Positions 1 to 10,187 are shown, counted from the first letter of the stretch. The stretch is 64,000 nt of DNA from Belliella baltica DSM 15883 (GCF_000265405.1 NC_018010.1:3989501-4053500), one strand, 5' to 3'. The notes: generated from the letters alone by a model not told the origin. Numbers and translations are program-made.

Positions 1-1
1 T

Positions 2-1978
2 CCAAAAAGCGGCAATTACTTTTTCACTTTTGATGGAGAGCCTGAATTAAAGTTTTGTGATAACGAAACCAATAGAGAGCGACTTTACCATATCCCTAAT
101 GAAAAAAAATTCCTCAAAGATGGCATTAATGATTATGTCGTAGAAGGTGATGACAGTCACCTCAATCCTGAAAATTTCGGAACAAAAGCAGCAGCGATAT
201 ATAAACTCACTGTTCCAGCTAAAGGTAGTGTAGAAGTAAAATTTCGCATGATGCATCAAAGTGCAGAAGGTGCTATTCAACTTTGTGAGGAAATTCTTCA
301 AGAAAGAAGAAAAGATGCAGATGAATTTTACCAGGAAATTCAAAAAACCATTGACGATGAAGACATGAGGAGAATTCAGCGTCAAGCTTTTGGAGGCATG
401 ATGTGGGGAAAGCAGTTTTATTACTACAATGTAGAAAGGTGGCTTAATGGAGATGCTGGCAGGTATATTCCACCTGCAGAAAGAAAAAAAGGAAGGAATC
501 ATCAATGGAGGCATCTTCAGAATTATGATATTATCTCCATGCCCGACAAGTGGGAGTATCCTTGGTATGCAGCTTGGGATTTGGCTTTTCATTGCATTCC
601 GATAGCTAGAATTGATCCTGATTTTGCAAAAGATCAACTTATACTTCTTCTCAACGAGTGGTATATGCACCCTAATGGTCAAATGCCAGCATATGAATGG
701 AATTTCAGTGATGTAAATCCTCCAGTCCACGCTTATGCGGTAGAAAGAGTATATCAAATAGACAAGAAAATGAATGGTGGAGTTGGAGATCAGGAGTTTT
801 TAGAGAGAGCACTTCACAAACTCATGCTGAACTTCACTTGGTGGGTAAATAGAAAAGACAATGATGGTAAAAACATCTTCGAAGGTGGGTTTTTGGGCTT
901 GGATAACATCTCTTTGATCGATAGAAGTCATGCTGCTCTTTATAAAGGGAAGCTAGAACAAGCCGATGCCACCTCTTGGATGGCCATGTTTTCGCTAAAC
1001 ATGCTTAGAATCTCCCTTGACCTCTGTGAATACAACAAAACCTATCAATATACAGCAACCAAATTCCTTGAGCATTTTCTTTACATTGCAGGTGCGATGA
1101 ACAATATTTCAGGAGAAAATATTAGTCTTTGGGATGATGAGGATAATTTCTTTTTTGATATTTTCCATATGCCTGGAAAAGAGCCTAAAGTAATGAAGGT
1201 AAAATCAATAGTTGGGATTATCCCGTTTTTTGCAGTTGAACCGATCCGAGAAGAAATGTTTGAAAATCTTCCTGAGTTCAAAAAGCGAATGGAGTTTTTC
1301 TTAAAAGAAAAACCAAAATTAGCTTCACTAGTAACTAGTTGGACACAACCTGGGCAAGATAAACGAAGGCTATTTGCCTTATTAAGAGGCCATAGAATGA
1401 AGAGCATTCTAGAAAAAATGCTAGACTCTGACGAGTTCCTCAGTGAATTTGGTATAAGATCGCTTTCCAAATTCCATGAAAAAAATCCTTACTCCATGAG
1501 AATAAATGGCGATGTATCTACCATTTCTTATATTCCAGGAGAATCTGACTCTTTGATGTTTGGAGGAAATTCCAATTGGAGAGGACCAATTTGGTTTCCA
1601 ATCAACTACCTGATTATAGAATCTCTAAAAAGATATGATTTCTACTATGGTGGAGAATTTTCTATCGAATACCCTACAGGTTCAGGAAATTTCTTAACGA
1701 TGGATTTGATTGCCAAGGAACTTTCTTATCGCTGCATGAAAATCTTTATGAAAGATGAAAATGGACACCGACCTTTCAATGGAGACAATAAGAAAATTCA
1801 GGAAGATCCACATTTCAAAGATCATATTCTGTTTTATGAATACTTCCATGGAGACAATGGCAGAGGATTAGGCGCTTCCCATCAGACTGGATGGACTGGT
1901 CTTGTGGCAGAAATGATCTATAAATTCCATAAAATAGAAGAAAAGGAAAGTCATGCTACTCCCCTATTTAGAATCTAA
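2..1978 (+). CDS. Large glycosidase, MGH1-like (alpha/alpha)6 glycoside hydrolase, 5' end outside window
   Basis: The frame is open from the first bases of the window to the stop at 1976-1978, so about 659 C-terminal residues are present and the start lies upstream. Aromatic, acidic stretches such as EYPWYAAWDLAFH, MPAYEWNFSDVNPPVHAYA, ADATSWMAMF and NSNWRGPIWFPINYL are typical of the MGH1-like/GH63-type glucosidase barrel. In this family conserved Asp and Glu residues hydrolyse alpha-glucosidic or mannosylglycerate-type bonds. Homologues annotated simply as glucosidase are usually about 850-900 residues long. No signal peptide can be judged because the N terminus is missing. The gene overlaps rnhB by 26 bp. 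The family call is fairly firm; the substrate is unknown. Confidence 0.8.
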   Translation, partial: PKSGNYFFTFDGEPELKFCDNETNRERLYHIPNEKKFLKDGINDYVVEGDDSHLNPENFGTKAAAIYKLTVPAKGSVEVKFRMMHQSAEGAIQLCEEILQERRKDADEFYQEIQKTIDDEDMRRIQRQAFGGMMWGKQFYYYNVERWLNGDAGRYIPPAERKKGRNHQWRHLQNYDIISMPDKWEYPWYAAWDLAFHCIPIARIDPDFAKDQLILLLNEWYMHPNGQMPAYEWNFSDVNPPVHAYAVERVYQIDKKMNGGVGDQEFLERALHKLMLNFTWWVNRKDNDGKNIFEGGFLGLDNISLIDRSHAALYKGKLEQADATSWMAMFSLNMLRISLDLCEYNKTYQYTATKFLEHFLYIAGAMNNISGENISLWDDEDNFFFDIFHMPGKEPKVMKVKSIVGIIPFFAVEPIREEMFENLPEFKKRMEFFLKEKPKLASLVTSWTQPGQDKRRLFALLRGHRMKSILEKMLDSDEFLSEFGIRSLSKFHEKNPYSMRINGDVSTISYIPGESDSLMFGGNSNWRGPIWFPINYLIIESLKRYDFYYGGEFSIEYPTGSGNFLTMDLIAKELSYRCMKIFMKDENGHRPFNGDNKKIQEDPHFKDHILFYEYFHGDNGRGLGASHQTGWTGLVAEMIYKFHKIEEKESHATPLFRI

Positions 1979-2552
1979 TAGACTTGAAGCGGGTTGTGAT
2001 GAAGTAGGTCGAGGTTGCCTTTGTGGACCCGTGGTTGCTGCAGCGGTGATCTTACCTACTGACTATGCACATGAGCTGATCAACGACTCCAAGAAACTAA
2101 GTAAATCAAATAGAGAGTCTTTAGTAATCGAAATAAAAACAAATGCTATTGCTTGGGCCGTGGCAGAAGCGAGCGTTGAAGAAATTGACGAGATCAATAT
2201 CCTCAACGCTTCCTTTTTGGCTATGAATCGCGCAGTTGAGGCTTTGAGTGTCACACCTGAACATCTTTTGATAGATGGGAATCGCTTCAAAACAAAAAAT
2301 AGTACCCCACATAGCTGCATCATCAAAGGAGATGGGAAATACGCCAGCATCGCAGCAGCATCTATCTTGGCAAAAGTGTATAGAGATGATCTGATGTGTG
2401 CATATTCAGAAAAATATCCTGGTTATGCTTGGGAAAGAAATGCAGGTTACCCTACCCTAGCTCACCGAGAGGGAATCAGAAAATTAGGGCTGACGCCAAT
2501 TCATAGAAAGTCTTTTAAGCACCTTCCAGAACAAATAAAATTGAATTTTTAA
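1953..2552 (+). CDS. rnhB: Ribonuclease HII
   Basis: This 199-residue protein has the RNase HII core. It starts with a CDEVGRG block carrying the acidic pair Asp16/Glu17, followed by a LIDGN motif near residue 107 and the KGDGKYASIAAASILAKVYRDD helix. The enzyme nicks the RNA strand of RNA-DNA hybrids and removes misincorporated ribonucleotides in the cytoplasm. Length is normal for the family. The start lies inside the end of the upstream glycosidase gene (26-bp overlap), so translation may be coupled. The 3' end overlaps the convergent DsrE gene by 4 bp. Confidence 0.95.
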   Translation: MLLPYLESNRLEAGCDEVGRGCLCGPVVAAAVILPTDYAHELINDSKKLSKSNRESLVIEIKTNAIAWAVAEASVEEIDEINILNASFLAMNRAVEALSVTPEHLLIDGNRFKTKNSTPHSCIIKGDGKYASIAAASILAKVYRDDLMCAYSEKYPGYAWERNAGYPTLAHREGIRKLGLTPIHRKSFKHLPEQIKLNF

Positions 2553-3088
2553 AATCGTAGAAGCATGTATCCTTGAGGTACAAATTTGGTCAAGGTCGTT
2601 AACATAGACAAGGCAAGTTCCGCTTGGTCTGAGACATCTGTTGGTTTCATTCCTCGAGCGATGAGAGACTGACCACAAACGTACAAATCAACTCCTGAAT
2701 CCTTCAGTGCTTTAAAAACGGGCAAGTTTGGATTATTGACCCCATAAAGTTTTTCATAGTATGCATCATTCAAAATGGTAAACACTGCACCACCGTGAAT
2801 GGCAACTTTAACTTTCATATTTTCATTTGGCACTCCCGCTAAACCATGAAGATTGATCATTCGGGCGATGTTATCTACCATTCTATTGATTTGCTTAGGA
2901 TCATCTGAAGCAGAAACCAAATCAATAATAATCTTATATTCTCCATCAGGGTCAGGTCTTTCAGTTGCCTCCGGAATTTGATAAATCCCTCCATATCCTT
3001 TGACTATTGGAAATTGAGCGGTTTGGCCAAAAGAAAAACTTGAAAAAGCAAAAGAAAGGAAGATGGTGATTAGGGAGAGTTTGTTCAT
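2549..3088 (-). CDS. Secreted DsrE/DsrF-like family protein
   Basis: The 179-residue product starts with a clear signal peptide (hydrophobic residues 4-20, likely cut after SFG-Q) and continues as a DsrE-fold domain. The parts KIIIDLVSASDDPKQINRMVDN, KVAIHGGAVFTIL and GVDLYVCGQSLIARGM match the periplasmic DsrE family common in Bacteroidota. One Cys sits in the YVCGQS loop, the place where sulfur-carrier DsrE proteins have their reactive cysteine. No other dsr or tus genes are nearby, so a sulfur-relay role is not supported by context. It converges on rnhB. Confidence 0.8.
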   Translation of the reverse strand: MNKLSLITIFLSFAFSSFSFGQTAQFPIVKGYGGIYQIPEATERPDPDGEYKIIIDLVSASDDPKQINRMVDNIARMINLHGLAGVPNENMKVKVAIHGGAVFTILNDAYYEKLYGVNNPNLPVFKALKDSGVDLYVCGQSLIARGMKPTDVSDQAELALSMLTTLTKFVPQGYMLLRF

Positions 3089-3492
3089 TTGGAGGTTGGA
3101 TTTGAGGGTTGTATTGTGAATTGAAATTTAGAAGTATTAGGTTATTATTTGCTAAAAAAAATTGAGCTAATCTCAGCCTTTAATGGTATAAAAACTTTGA
3201 TAATTTTATCAATCCATGCACTGTTAACACTATTTTAAAGTTTTGAAATTTGTGCCTTTTGAACTCCAACAATCTTTCCAAGTGGTTATTGTGTCAAATT
3301 ACACTATTGTCTTGCTGTACTATATCATTTTCCCTAGAACATACATTCTGAGTTCATATTCATTTTTATCACTATTAGGCGTTCCAATCATTCCGATATC
3401 TTATTTTTCATTTCAGACAAAAAATATGTCTTTATTTCTTTAGTCTTCATTTCAACTTAAGAGTCTTTAAACTATTGTCAATTTCTCAAATT
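3089..3492. other. AT-rich intergenic stretch, no supported gene
   Basis: This 404-bp stretch separates the 5' end of the DsrE gene from the 3' end of the XRE gene. It probably holds the DsrE promoter on the minus strand. The 66-codon frame at 3243-3443 has a low-complexity hydrophobic translation with no family features and is not called. I see no convincing terminator or RNA here. Confidence 0.5.
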
Positions 3493-3882
3493 TTAAAGTA
3501 ACCCATTGATCTTCTTTAAGATCTCCATACTTTTTTCCAAATTCTCAATAGAACCATCCAACTCAATACTAATGTTTAATTTCACTTTTGACTCATAGTT
3601 ATTGCAATTCTTATTCATAAATATTTTATCTCCTTTACTTTGTTCAGGATTTATGATCTCTATCACATCAATATCGTAAAGTTCAGCCAGTTTTTTTGCA
3701 TCAAGAATACTTAGGTTTGTTTTCCCAGATTCTATTTTCTGATAATTTGAATAGCTTTTTTTTTCTAATACAGTTGCAACAAATTCTTGAGTATATCCTT
3801 TTAAAGCCCTCAACTCTTTAATTTTTTTTGAAACTGCATGATAATATTGTGTTTCCATTTCATTTAAATTCATACTTGTCAA
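3493..3882 (-). CDS. XRE-family helix-turn-helix regulator
   Basis: The 129-residue protein has a Cro/C1-type helix-turn-helix at about residues 15-70 (KIKELRALKGYTQEFVATVLE followed by SYSNYQKIESGKTNLS and LAELYDIDVIEII). The C-terminal 50 residues are acidic and probably helical (SIENLEKSMEILKKINGLL), consistent with a dimerisation tail. It stands alone between AT-rich flanks, close to tRNA-Leu, with no partner gene. It is as AT-rich as the flanks, so late acquisition is possible but not shown. In-frame ATGs at 3873 and 3858 are alternative starts. Its target is unknown. Confidence 0.8.
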   Translation of the reverse strand: MTSMNLNEMETQYYHAVSKKIKELRALKGYTQEFVATVLEKKSYSNYQKIESGKTNLSILDAKKLAELYDIDVIEIINPEQSKGDKIFMNKNCNNYESKVKLNISIELDGSIENLEKSMEILKKINGLL

Positions 3883-4240
3883 AACGATAAACCAATTATT
3901 TTCTAATAACTATTTCTCTCTAATTCGTTAATTCTACAAGAAAAATTTATAAAAGAAACTCAAACCTAAACTAGTTAACACTTAATAAAAGCATAGAAAT
4001 TGTTTTCCATTGTTATGATATTGAAGGAAATTTATGAAAAAAAATCTTACTCATCAAACAAAAAGCGGTATAAAATAGCTAATTATTCCTTTTTCTTAAG
4101 TTATATAGGAAAATTGATCTTTTAATTGCAATTAAAATATGAACTTAAATCTAATGAGAGTTTAAAAGTTTTTGCTGCACATTTTCGGTGGTCGTGAGAC
4201 CAATTAGACCCAGATTTGTTTCAAAATCTGTTTCAGAATT
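3883..4240. other. AT-rich intergenic stretch between XRE gene and tRNA terminator
   Basis: This roughly 360-bp stretch contains no frame with protein character. It must carry the promoter of the XRE gene on the minus strand. A short GGTC/GACC inverted repeat lies near 4190-4200 but has no recognisable role. Confidence 0.4.
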
Positions 4241-4276
4241 AAAAAATGTGCCCCTGCATATAGCAGAGGGCTTTTT
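4241..4276. terminator. Bidirectional hairpin terminator after tRNA-Leu
   Basis: The arms at 4251-4257 (CCCCTGC) and 4263-4270 (GCAGAGGG) pair with one bulged A. A T-run follows on the plus strand (4272-4276) and an A-run precedes (4241-4246), so it can terminate in both directions. The tRNA-Leu on the minus strand reads straight into it. Confidence 0.7.
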
Positions 4277-4277
4277 G

Positions 4278-4360
4278 TGCGCACGAGAAGATTCGAACTT
4301 CCACACCCGTAGGGCACCACCCCCTCAAGATGGCGTGTCTACCAATTTCACCACGTGCGC
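4278..4360 (-). tRNA. tRNA-Leu, anticodon GAG
   Basis: On the minus strand the acceptor arm GCGCACG (4360-4354) pairs with CGTGCGC (4285-4279), with an A discriminator at 4278. The D-arm carries the class II GGTGAAATTGGTAGAC signature. The anticodon stem is CCATC/GGTGG around the loop TTGAGGG, giving anticodon GAG. A long variable arm (TGGTGCCCTACGGGT) and a GTTCGAATC T-arm follow. CCA is not encoded. Length and the long variable arm fit tRNA-Leu reading CUC/CUU. Confidence 0.95.
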
Positions 4361-4456
4361 GTGATGGTCTGCAAAAGTAGAAAGGAATGACCTTCCTTGC
4401 AAATCAATTTTTAGATATTTAGGAGCAAAACTGGGTTTAAGCTCACTATCAAGCTC

Positions 4457-5341
4457 TTATTTTGTATAAACTTTCCCTTCTGCCGCCAAAAGTGTATTGT
4501 ATAGCAAGGAAGCTATCGTCATCGGACCAACTCCACCTGGTACAGGGGTAATAGCAGAGGCCTTTGCCGCTACTTCATCAAACTTCACATCTCCAATCAA
4601 TCTGAAACCTGACTTCTTACTCGCATCTTCGATTCTGTGAATTCCTACATCAATGATAGTAGCACCTTCTTTCACCATATCTGCCGTAACAAACTCAGGC
4701 TTCCCTATCGCAACGATTAAGATATCCGCTGTTTTTGTGATTTCAGAAAGGTTTTGTGTTCTGCTATGGGTTAATGTTACGGTACAGTTTCCAGGATATT
4801 CATTTCTAGCCATCAGAATACTCATAGGCGAACCTACAATATGACTTCTTCCGATTACCACACAATGCTTTCCTGAGGTTTCAACTTTGTATCTTTTCAG
4901 CAATTCTACAATGCCATAAGGAGTCGCAGCTACATACGATGGCCAACCCAAGGTCATTCTTCCCACATTAGTAGGCGTAAATCCGTCAACATCTTTTTCT
5001 GCTTTGATTTTGTTGGTCACCTTTTCCACAGAAATATGCTTTGGCAAAGGCAACTGAACGATCAATCCATCTATTTCAGGATTTTCATTGATTTCCTCTA
5101 CAACTTTCAAAAGTTCTTCTTCAGACACAGACTCTTCTAACCTCACCAAAGTAGATTGAAAGCCAACTTGCTCGCAAGACTTTACTTTTGCTCCTACATA
5201 GGTTTGGCTTGCACCATCACTTCCTACCAAAACAGCTGCTAAATGTGGTATCTTTCCACCTTCAACTTTGATTTCAGCTACCCTAGCAGCAATTTCTGAT
5301 TTGATTTCTTCCGAAGTTTTCTTACCGTCGATTAAGCGCAT
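4457..5341 (-). CDS. folD: Bifunctional methylenetetrahydrofolate dehydrogenase/cyclohydrolase FolD
   Basis: The 294-residue protein has the whole FolD signature. Tyr48 and Lys52 lie in the [15 protein letters not shown] block, which is the cyclohydrolase YxxxK pair. QLPLPKHI is followed by DKDVDGF-like [14 protein letters not shown], the NADP site [15 protein letters not shown], and [15 protein letters not shown] near the C terminus. It interconverts 5,10-methylene- and 10-formyl-tetrahydrofolate in the cytoplasm for one-carbon metabolism. It appears monocistronic, downstream of a hairpin at 5404-5435 that separates it from lepA. Confidence 0.97.
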   Translation of the reverse strand: MRLIDGKKTSEEIKSEIAARVAEIKVEGGKIPHLAAVLVGSDGASQTYVGAKVKSCEQVGFQSTLVRLEESVSEEELLKVVEEINENPEIDGLIVQLPLPKHISVEKVTNKIKAEKDVDGFTPTNVGRMTLGWPSYVAATPYGIVELLKRYKVETSGKHCVVIGRSHIVGSPMSILMARNEYPGNCTVTLTHSRTQNLSEITKTADILIVAIGKPEFVTADMVKEGATIIDVGIHRIEDASKKSGFRLIGDVKFDEVAAKASAITPVPGGVGPMTIASLLYNTLLAAEGKVYTK

Positions 5342-5403
5342 TTTAATTTTAGATTTATTTGTAAGGTTTGAAGAGATTGTCCACCGTGGCGGATTGTAAA
5401 GTT

Positions 5404-5435
5404 AAAAAGTTTGGAGATACTCCTCCAAACTTTTA
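5404..5435 (-). terminator. Hairpin terminator between lepA and folD
   Basis: A perfect 12-bp stem pairs 5405-5416 with 5423-5434 around a 6-nt loop (arm AAAAGTTTGGAG). On the minus strand the stem runs out into a short T-run. It ends lepA transcription about 60 bp before folD. Confidence 0.65.
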
Positions 5436-5637
5436 TGATTAGCTAATATAAAATGACATCTTTTTTTAAGTGTCTAAAATAACAATTTGATTAAAGTCGG
5501 AAAATAAATTCCAAAGATCAAATATATCGCTGTAAGCTTATTTCTATTTATATAGCGAAGCATATATCTGTCATTCACTTAACATGAACTTGCTACTCCA
5601 GTCTTATATCTTGTATCTTAAGTCTTGCGTCTAATTA

Positions 5638-7431
5638 TTAATCTAATTTCAACACAGCCATAAATGCTTCTTGTGGCACTTCTACGTTACCTACTTGACG
5701 CATTCTCTTTTTACCTTTTTTCTGCTTCTCTAATAGTTTACGTTTACGAGATATATCACCTCCATAACATTTAGCCAAGACGTTTTTACGTAAGGCTTTT
5801 ACTGTCTCTCTTGCAATAATTTTTGTTCCAATAGCTGCTTGGATAGCAATCTCAAACATTTGTCTCGGTACCAATTCTTTTAATTTCTCACAGAGTCGCT
5901 TACCCCATTCGTATGCTTTATCTCTGTGAACAATGGCAGAAAGTGCATCCACAGGTTCTCCATTGAGCATCACATCTAAACGAACCATGTGAGAAGGTTG
6001 ATAACCCTTTAATTCATAATCTAAGGAAGCGTAGCCACGAGAAATTGTCTTCAGCTTATCAAAGAAGTCAAATACAATCTCTGCCAATGGCATATCAAAT
6101 TGCAATTCCACTCTTTCTGCTGTCAAGTAAACTTGATTTTTGATTTGCCCACGCTTATCCATACAAAGCTGAATAACAGGACCTACATACTCTGATGCAG
6201 TGATGATCGAAGCCTTGACAAAAGGTTCTTCTATGTGCTTAAATCTTGTAGGATCTGGCATATCCGAAGGAGCATTGATCACTTCATAGTTATCATTGGT
6301 CATCAATGCTCTGAATTGCACTGAAGGAACAGTGGTGATCACTGTCATATCAAACTCTCGTTCCAGTCTTTCTTGAATGATTTCCATGTGTAGCATTCCA
6401 AGGAATCCACAACGAAAACCAAATCCCAAAGCTACAGAAGTCTCAGGTTCCCAAACAAGAGAAGCATCATTAAGCTGCAACTTCTCCATAGAAGCCCTAA
6501 GTTCCTCATACTCGGTTGTATCTACTGGATATATCCCCGCAAAAACCATCGGCTTTACATTTTCAAAACCTTGAATGGCTTTTTCACATGGACGCTTGAT
6601 ATGGGTAATTGTATCTCCAACTTTGATCTCTTTGGCAACTTTCACTCCCGAGATCAGGTACCCAACATTTCCAGCATACATAGTTTGCTGCGGGATTTGA
6701 TTAAGTCCTAAAATACCAATTTCATCTGCTTCGTATTCCCGACCAGTATTGACAAATTTGATTTTATCCCCTTTGCTAATAGTTCCATTAAAAATCCTGA
6801 AAATAACTTCAACTCCTCTGAAAGGATTGTAAACAGAATCAAAAATCATTGCTTGAAGTGGAGCTTCAATATCTCCCTTAGGAGCAGGGATACGGGTTAC
6901 TACAGCCTTTAGGATATCGTCAATTCCGATTCCAGTTTTTCCTGAAGCCAAGATAATTTCTTCCTTATCACAACCGATCAAATCGATCACTTCATCGGCT
7001 ACAGAATCTGGATCTGCTCCAGGAAGGTCTATTTTATTTAAAACTGGAATAATCTCTAGATCGTGCCCCAAGGCAAGATACAGATTTGAGATCGTCTGAG
7101 CTTCAATCCCTTGAGAAGCATCAACAATTAATAGAGCTCCTTCGCAAGCAGCTATAGATCTAGACACTTCATAGGAAAAATCAACATGACCTGGAGTATC
7201 GATAAGGTTGAGTATAAACTCTTCACCCTCATGAATATATTTCATTTGGATTGCATGAGACTTGATGGTAATACCACGTTCTCTTTCCAAATCCATATTA
7301 TCCAACAATTGATTCTGCATATCCCTATCTGCGACAGTATGGGTCTCTTGCAATAATCTATCCGCCAATGTACTCTTCCCATGATCAATATGGGCGATGA
7401 TACAGAAATTTCTTATATTTTTCATATTCAT
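5638..7431 (-). CDS. lepA: Elongation factor 4 (LepA)
   Basis: The 597-residue GTPase has G1 AHIDHGKST, the switch region [15 protein letters not shown]3 DTPGH and G4 NKIDLP. The C-terminal LepA-specific domain is rich in Lys/Arg ([20 protein letters not shown]). EF4 binds stalled ribosomes and back-translocates tRNAs. Length matches the family. Start codons at 7431 and 7425 are both possible; the second gives the conserved MKNIRNF start. A candidate promoter at 7440-7447 lies almost on top of the start, implying a very short leader. Confidence 0.97.
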   Translation of the reverse strand: MNMKNIRNFCIIAHIDHGKSTLADRLLQETHTVADRDMQNQLLDNMDLERERGITIKSHAIQMKYIHEGEEFILNLIDTPGHVDFSYEVSRSIAACEGALLIVDASQGIEAQTISNLYLALGHDLEIIPVLNKIDLPGADPDSVADEVIDLIGCDKEEIILASGKTGIGIDDILKAVVTRIPAPKGDIEAPLQAMIFDSVYNPFRGVEVIFRIFNGTISKGDKIKFVNTGREYEADEIGILGLNQIPQQTMYAGNVGYLISGVKVAKEIKVGDTITHIKRPCEKAIQGFENVKPMVFAGIYPVDTTEYEELRASMEKLQLNDASLVWEPETSVALGFGFRCGFLGMLHMEIIQERLEREFDMTVITTVPSVQFRALMTNDNYEVINAPSDMPDPTRFKHIEEPFVKASIITASEYVGPVIQLCMDKRGQIKNQVYLTAERVELQFDMPLAEIVFDFFDKLKTISRGYASLDYELKGYQPSHMVRLDVMLNGEPVDALSAIVHRDKAYEWGKRLCEKLKELVPRQMFEIAIQAAIGTKIIARETVKALRKNVLAKCYGGDISRKRKLLEKQKKGKKRMRQVGNVEVPQEAFMAVLKLD

Positions 7432-7439
7432 TCAGGGCG

Positions 7440-7447
7440 CAAAAATA
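7440..7447 (-). promoter_or_regulatory. Candidate Bacteroidota -7 box of lepA
   Basis: The minus-strand octamer TATTTTTG fits the Bacteroidota -7 consensus TAnnTTTG and is followed by CGCCC. It lies 9-16 bases before the first ATG. No good TTTG -33 box is visible at the expected spacing, so the call is tentative. Confidence 0.35.
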
Positions 7448-7636
7448 GGAAATTTTAGGTGGATTAACAGTATATTTTCCGACTATCCACTAGAAATACA
7501 AGCTATTGCTTTCTAATTGACCTTTTGCTAAATTTATTTAATGCTCCAAATTATATATTAAATAGAAAATCCTTGTTGAAGATCTTTGTTTAAAATACTC
7601 CTTTATTCCTTTCTTTGTAGATCAATTAGGGAAATC

Positions 7637-8161
7637 ATGAAAGCAATTGCAGAAAAAAAGAAGAGTCAAAACATCGCTGAATACATCATTTACATGTATC
7701 AAATGGAGGATTTAATTCGAGCTTATGACTTTAATTTGGATGAAATAAGACAATTTGTTATTTCACATTATCCCATTTCTGACACTGAAAAAGAAGAAAC
7801 AGCCAAATGGTTTGAAGAGCTAAAAAACCAAATGATTGAGCAAGAAATACAGAAGGAAGGTCACCTTGCTGACATCCAAATGATCGTCGATAATCTGGCG
7901 AAAATGCACTGGGATTTACTTAAAACAGACAAAGCTTATTTTGAAACGTACAATACTGCCAAGCCATTTGTGATTGATATGATTTTGGAAGCTGGAGACA
8001 AGTCAGTGGGACATGAAATCCAAGTTTGTCTCAATAGCATTTATGGACTTTTACTCGCCAAACTCAAAGGTCGTGAGATTCCAAAAGGTTATACAGAAGC
8101 TACTGAAGCCTTTGGAAATGTATTGAGTTACCTCAGCTTTGCTCACGCAAATCAGGAATGA
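7637..8161 (+). CDS. DUF4924 family protein
   Basis: The 174-residue helical, soluble protein matches the DUF4924 family known only from Bacteroidota. The recognised parts are IAEYIIYMYQMEDLIRAYDFN near the N terminus, the central DIQMIVDNLAKMHWDLL, and FGNVLSYLSFAH at the end. No function is known for the family. I chose the ATG at 7637 rather than an upstream in-frame ATG at 7586 because the extra 17 residues are non-family sequence and MKAIAEKKK is a typical start. It converges on the helicase gene 20 bp away. Confidence 0.8.
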   Translation: MKAIAEKKKSQNIAEYIIYMYQMEDLIRAYDFNLDEIRQFVISHYPISDTEKEETAKWFEELKNQMIEQEIQKEGHLADIQMIVDNLAKMHWDLLKTDKAYFETYNTAKPFVIDMILEAGDKSVGHEIQVCLNSIYGLLLAKLKGREIPKGYTEATEAFGNVLSYLSFAHANQE

Positions 8162-8181
8162 TTTTGAATCAACTTAATTTC

Positions 8182-10113
8182 TCAATATTCCAAAAACTCA
8201 TAAATACTCTTGTATTCTCCTTTTTCCTCCACGTAATTGAGAAAAGCATTATAAAAGTCATTACTGCTTAGTGTAGAACTGTCTCCGATTACCACCAATT
8301 TCCTTTTTGCTCTCGTGAGGGCAACGTTCATTCTTCTTGTGTCTGAAAGAAATCCAATTTCACCATTCGCATTTGAGCGAACCAGGCTAATAAAAATAAT
8401 ATCTCTTTCTTGACCTTGAAACCCATCTATCGAGTCTATTGTCAATAATTCGGAAAATGATCTCAAATTTGGATACTCATAGCTTTCAAAAATCAACTCT
8501 TGAAATTTACGCACCTGCGCTCTGTAGGGTGAAATCAATCCTATATTCCAACCTTCAGTTTTGATTTTCCCTATACCGACTCTTTTGAGTAAGTTTTCCA
8601 AATATTTCAGCGTGAATTTAGCTTCTTCAGCATTTAATGTACTCAAGGATTCTTTTTCTTGATGTTCACTAAAGCCTGAACCAGCTGTATCAATAAATTC
8701 AAGCACAGATTCCTCTTCTGTTAAAAAATGTATATGTGTATTAACTGCTGCCTCAAGATTATTTTTATAGAATAATTTGCTAGAAAAACCCATGATTTTC
8801 TCTGGCATACGGTATTGAACAGTGAGCATTTTCGAAGCTTCAGGTTGTCTTTTTATAACTTTTTCAAATAGTGTTTCACTCAATCCTGCTTTTGCTGCCT
8901 CATAAGACTTGATTGTTGGTGGTAGTTGTAAGTGGTCACCTGTCATCACCACTTTTTCAGCTTTCATTATTGGAATCCAAGTCGCTGCCTCTAAGCCTTG
9001 GCCAGCTTCATCTATAAAAACATAAGGAAAATCAATCCCTTTTAAAGCTTGATTAGATGATCCTACTAAGGTACTTGCAAAAACCTGAGTCATCTGAAAA
9101 ACATCGTACATGATATAATTCTCAAGAATATCAGCATCTTCCTTCATTCTGCCAGCTTCATCAAGCAAGCGTTTTCTTTGAACTCTTTCTTCGTGACCAA
9201 AATTCCGTTTATACTTTCTTCCTAATTTCCTGTATTCATCTACAGATTTTCTGAGTTTTTTGAGGTCCTTATAGCTTTCATGTGAAGCGATTTTGGCATC
9301 TAGCGTTTGAGCTAAAATCTTATCATCTACCCTCGCAGGATGACCAATACGCAAGGTAGGAACCCCTTTATCTACAAGTTTTTCAACCAATAAATCAACA
9401 GCAGCATTGCTAGGTGCGCATACTAAAACTTGTCTGTTTGTCTTTAAAATATTTTGAATAGCAGCAATTAAAGTAGTAGTCTTTCCAGTTCCTGGAGGTC
9501 CATGAATAATAGCCACATCATCACTTTGATTGATTAATCTGAGAGCTTGGTTTTGAGCAGGATTTAGCTCTTGAAGATCATGATATACTTTTTGCGAGAA
9601 ACTAGGTAATGTTTCACCCAAAAGAATGCTTTTCAATTCTCCAAGCCGTCCTTTGTCAGCCTTTATGACCGCCTTCATGGTCGATTCCATTTCTCTGTAG
9701 CTAGCTTCATCGAAAAGCAGATCAACACCAATTTTGCCTGAGTAAAGCCAATCGGGAAAATCATTACTTTGTAAAGTAAGTGTCATGACATCTTTCTTTA
9801 CAAAATTGATGACACCGTTCATTCTAAACTCATGACCTTGAAATCCATCAGCATTTGAAAACAAGGAAACTGACTTTCCTGACTGAAAAACATGAGATTG
9901 ATTGGAATCAAATCGTTCTAACTCTAGAATCAAGCGATCACCAAGTCCAATTTTTGATTTTTTTATTTGAAGGGGGTACCAACAAACACCTTGCTCCTTT
10001 TTATCTGATATTGAGGTATATAAAAACTTTTTCTTGTATTGCTCTAAATCTTCCTTCCACTCAAGTTGCAAAAGTTTCAATGAAGTTTTTAATTCTTCCT
10101 GTATATTGGGCAT
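8182..10113 (-). CDS. SF1 DNA/RNA helicase, IGHMBP2-like
   Basis: The 643-residue protein has the superfamily 1B (Upf1/IGHMBP2-like) helicase motifs in order. These are Q motif region LNPAQNQAL, Walker A HGPPGTGKTTT, motif II FIDEAGQG, motif III TGDHLQLPPT, motif IV SPYRAQVRKFQ, motif V IDGFQGQERDIIFISLVRSN and motif VI MNVALTRAKRKLVVIGD. An N-terminal beta-rich domain of about 150 residues and a charged insertion at about 280-330 fit the 1B/1C arrangement. It should be a cytoplasmic ATP-dependent 5'-3' helicase; the substrate is not known. It is probably transcribed alone. Confidence 0.9.
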   Translation of the reverse strand: MPNIQEELKTSLKLLQLEWKEDLEQYKKKFLYTSISDKKEQGVCWYPLQIKKSKIGLGDRLILELERFDSNQSHVFQSGKSVSLFSNADGFQGHEFRMNGVINFVKKDVMTLTLQSNDFPDWLYSGKIGVDLLFDEASYREMESTMKAVIKADKGRLGELKSILLGETLPSFSQKVYHDLQELNPAQNQALRLINQSDDVAIIHGPPGTGKTTTLIAAIQNILKTNRQVLVCAPSNAAVDLLVEKLVDKGVPTLRIGHPARVDDKILAQTLDAKIASHESYKDLKKLRKSVDEYRKLGRKYKRNFGHEERVQRKRLLDEAGRMKEDADILENYIMYDVFQMTQVFASTLVGSSNQALKGIDFPYVFIDEAGQGLEAATWIPIMKAEKVVMTGDHLQLPPTIKSYEAAKAGLSETLFEKVIKRQPEASKMLTVQYRMPEKIMGFSSKLFYKNNLEAAVNTHIHFLTEEESVLEFIDTAGSGFSEHQEKESLSTLNAEEAKFTLKYLENLLKRVGIGKIKTEGWNIGLISPYRAQVRKFQELIFESYEYPNLRSFSELLTIDSIDGFQGQERDIIFISLVRSNANGEIGFLSDTRRMNVALTRAKRKLVVIGDSSTLSSNDFYNAFLNYVEEKGEYKSIYEFLEY

Positions 10114-10187
10114 GAATCTTTAATTTTAGATCTAGAACCAAAAGAATATCGATGTGGTTTACTTACAAATAAATTTAATTTAATTCT

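Noticed and set aside
47..757. Long minus-strand frame opposite the glycosidase
   Set aside because: It is antisense to a well-supported gene and its translation has no domain character.
3243..3443. 66-codon hydrophobic frame
   Set aside because: Low-complexity composition, no family features and no coupling to neighbours; most likely chance in AT-rich DNA.
4278..4360. tRNA-Leu as an integration site of a mobile island
   Set aside because: I saw no repeat of the tRNA 3' end elsewhere in the window and no integrase next to it.
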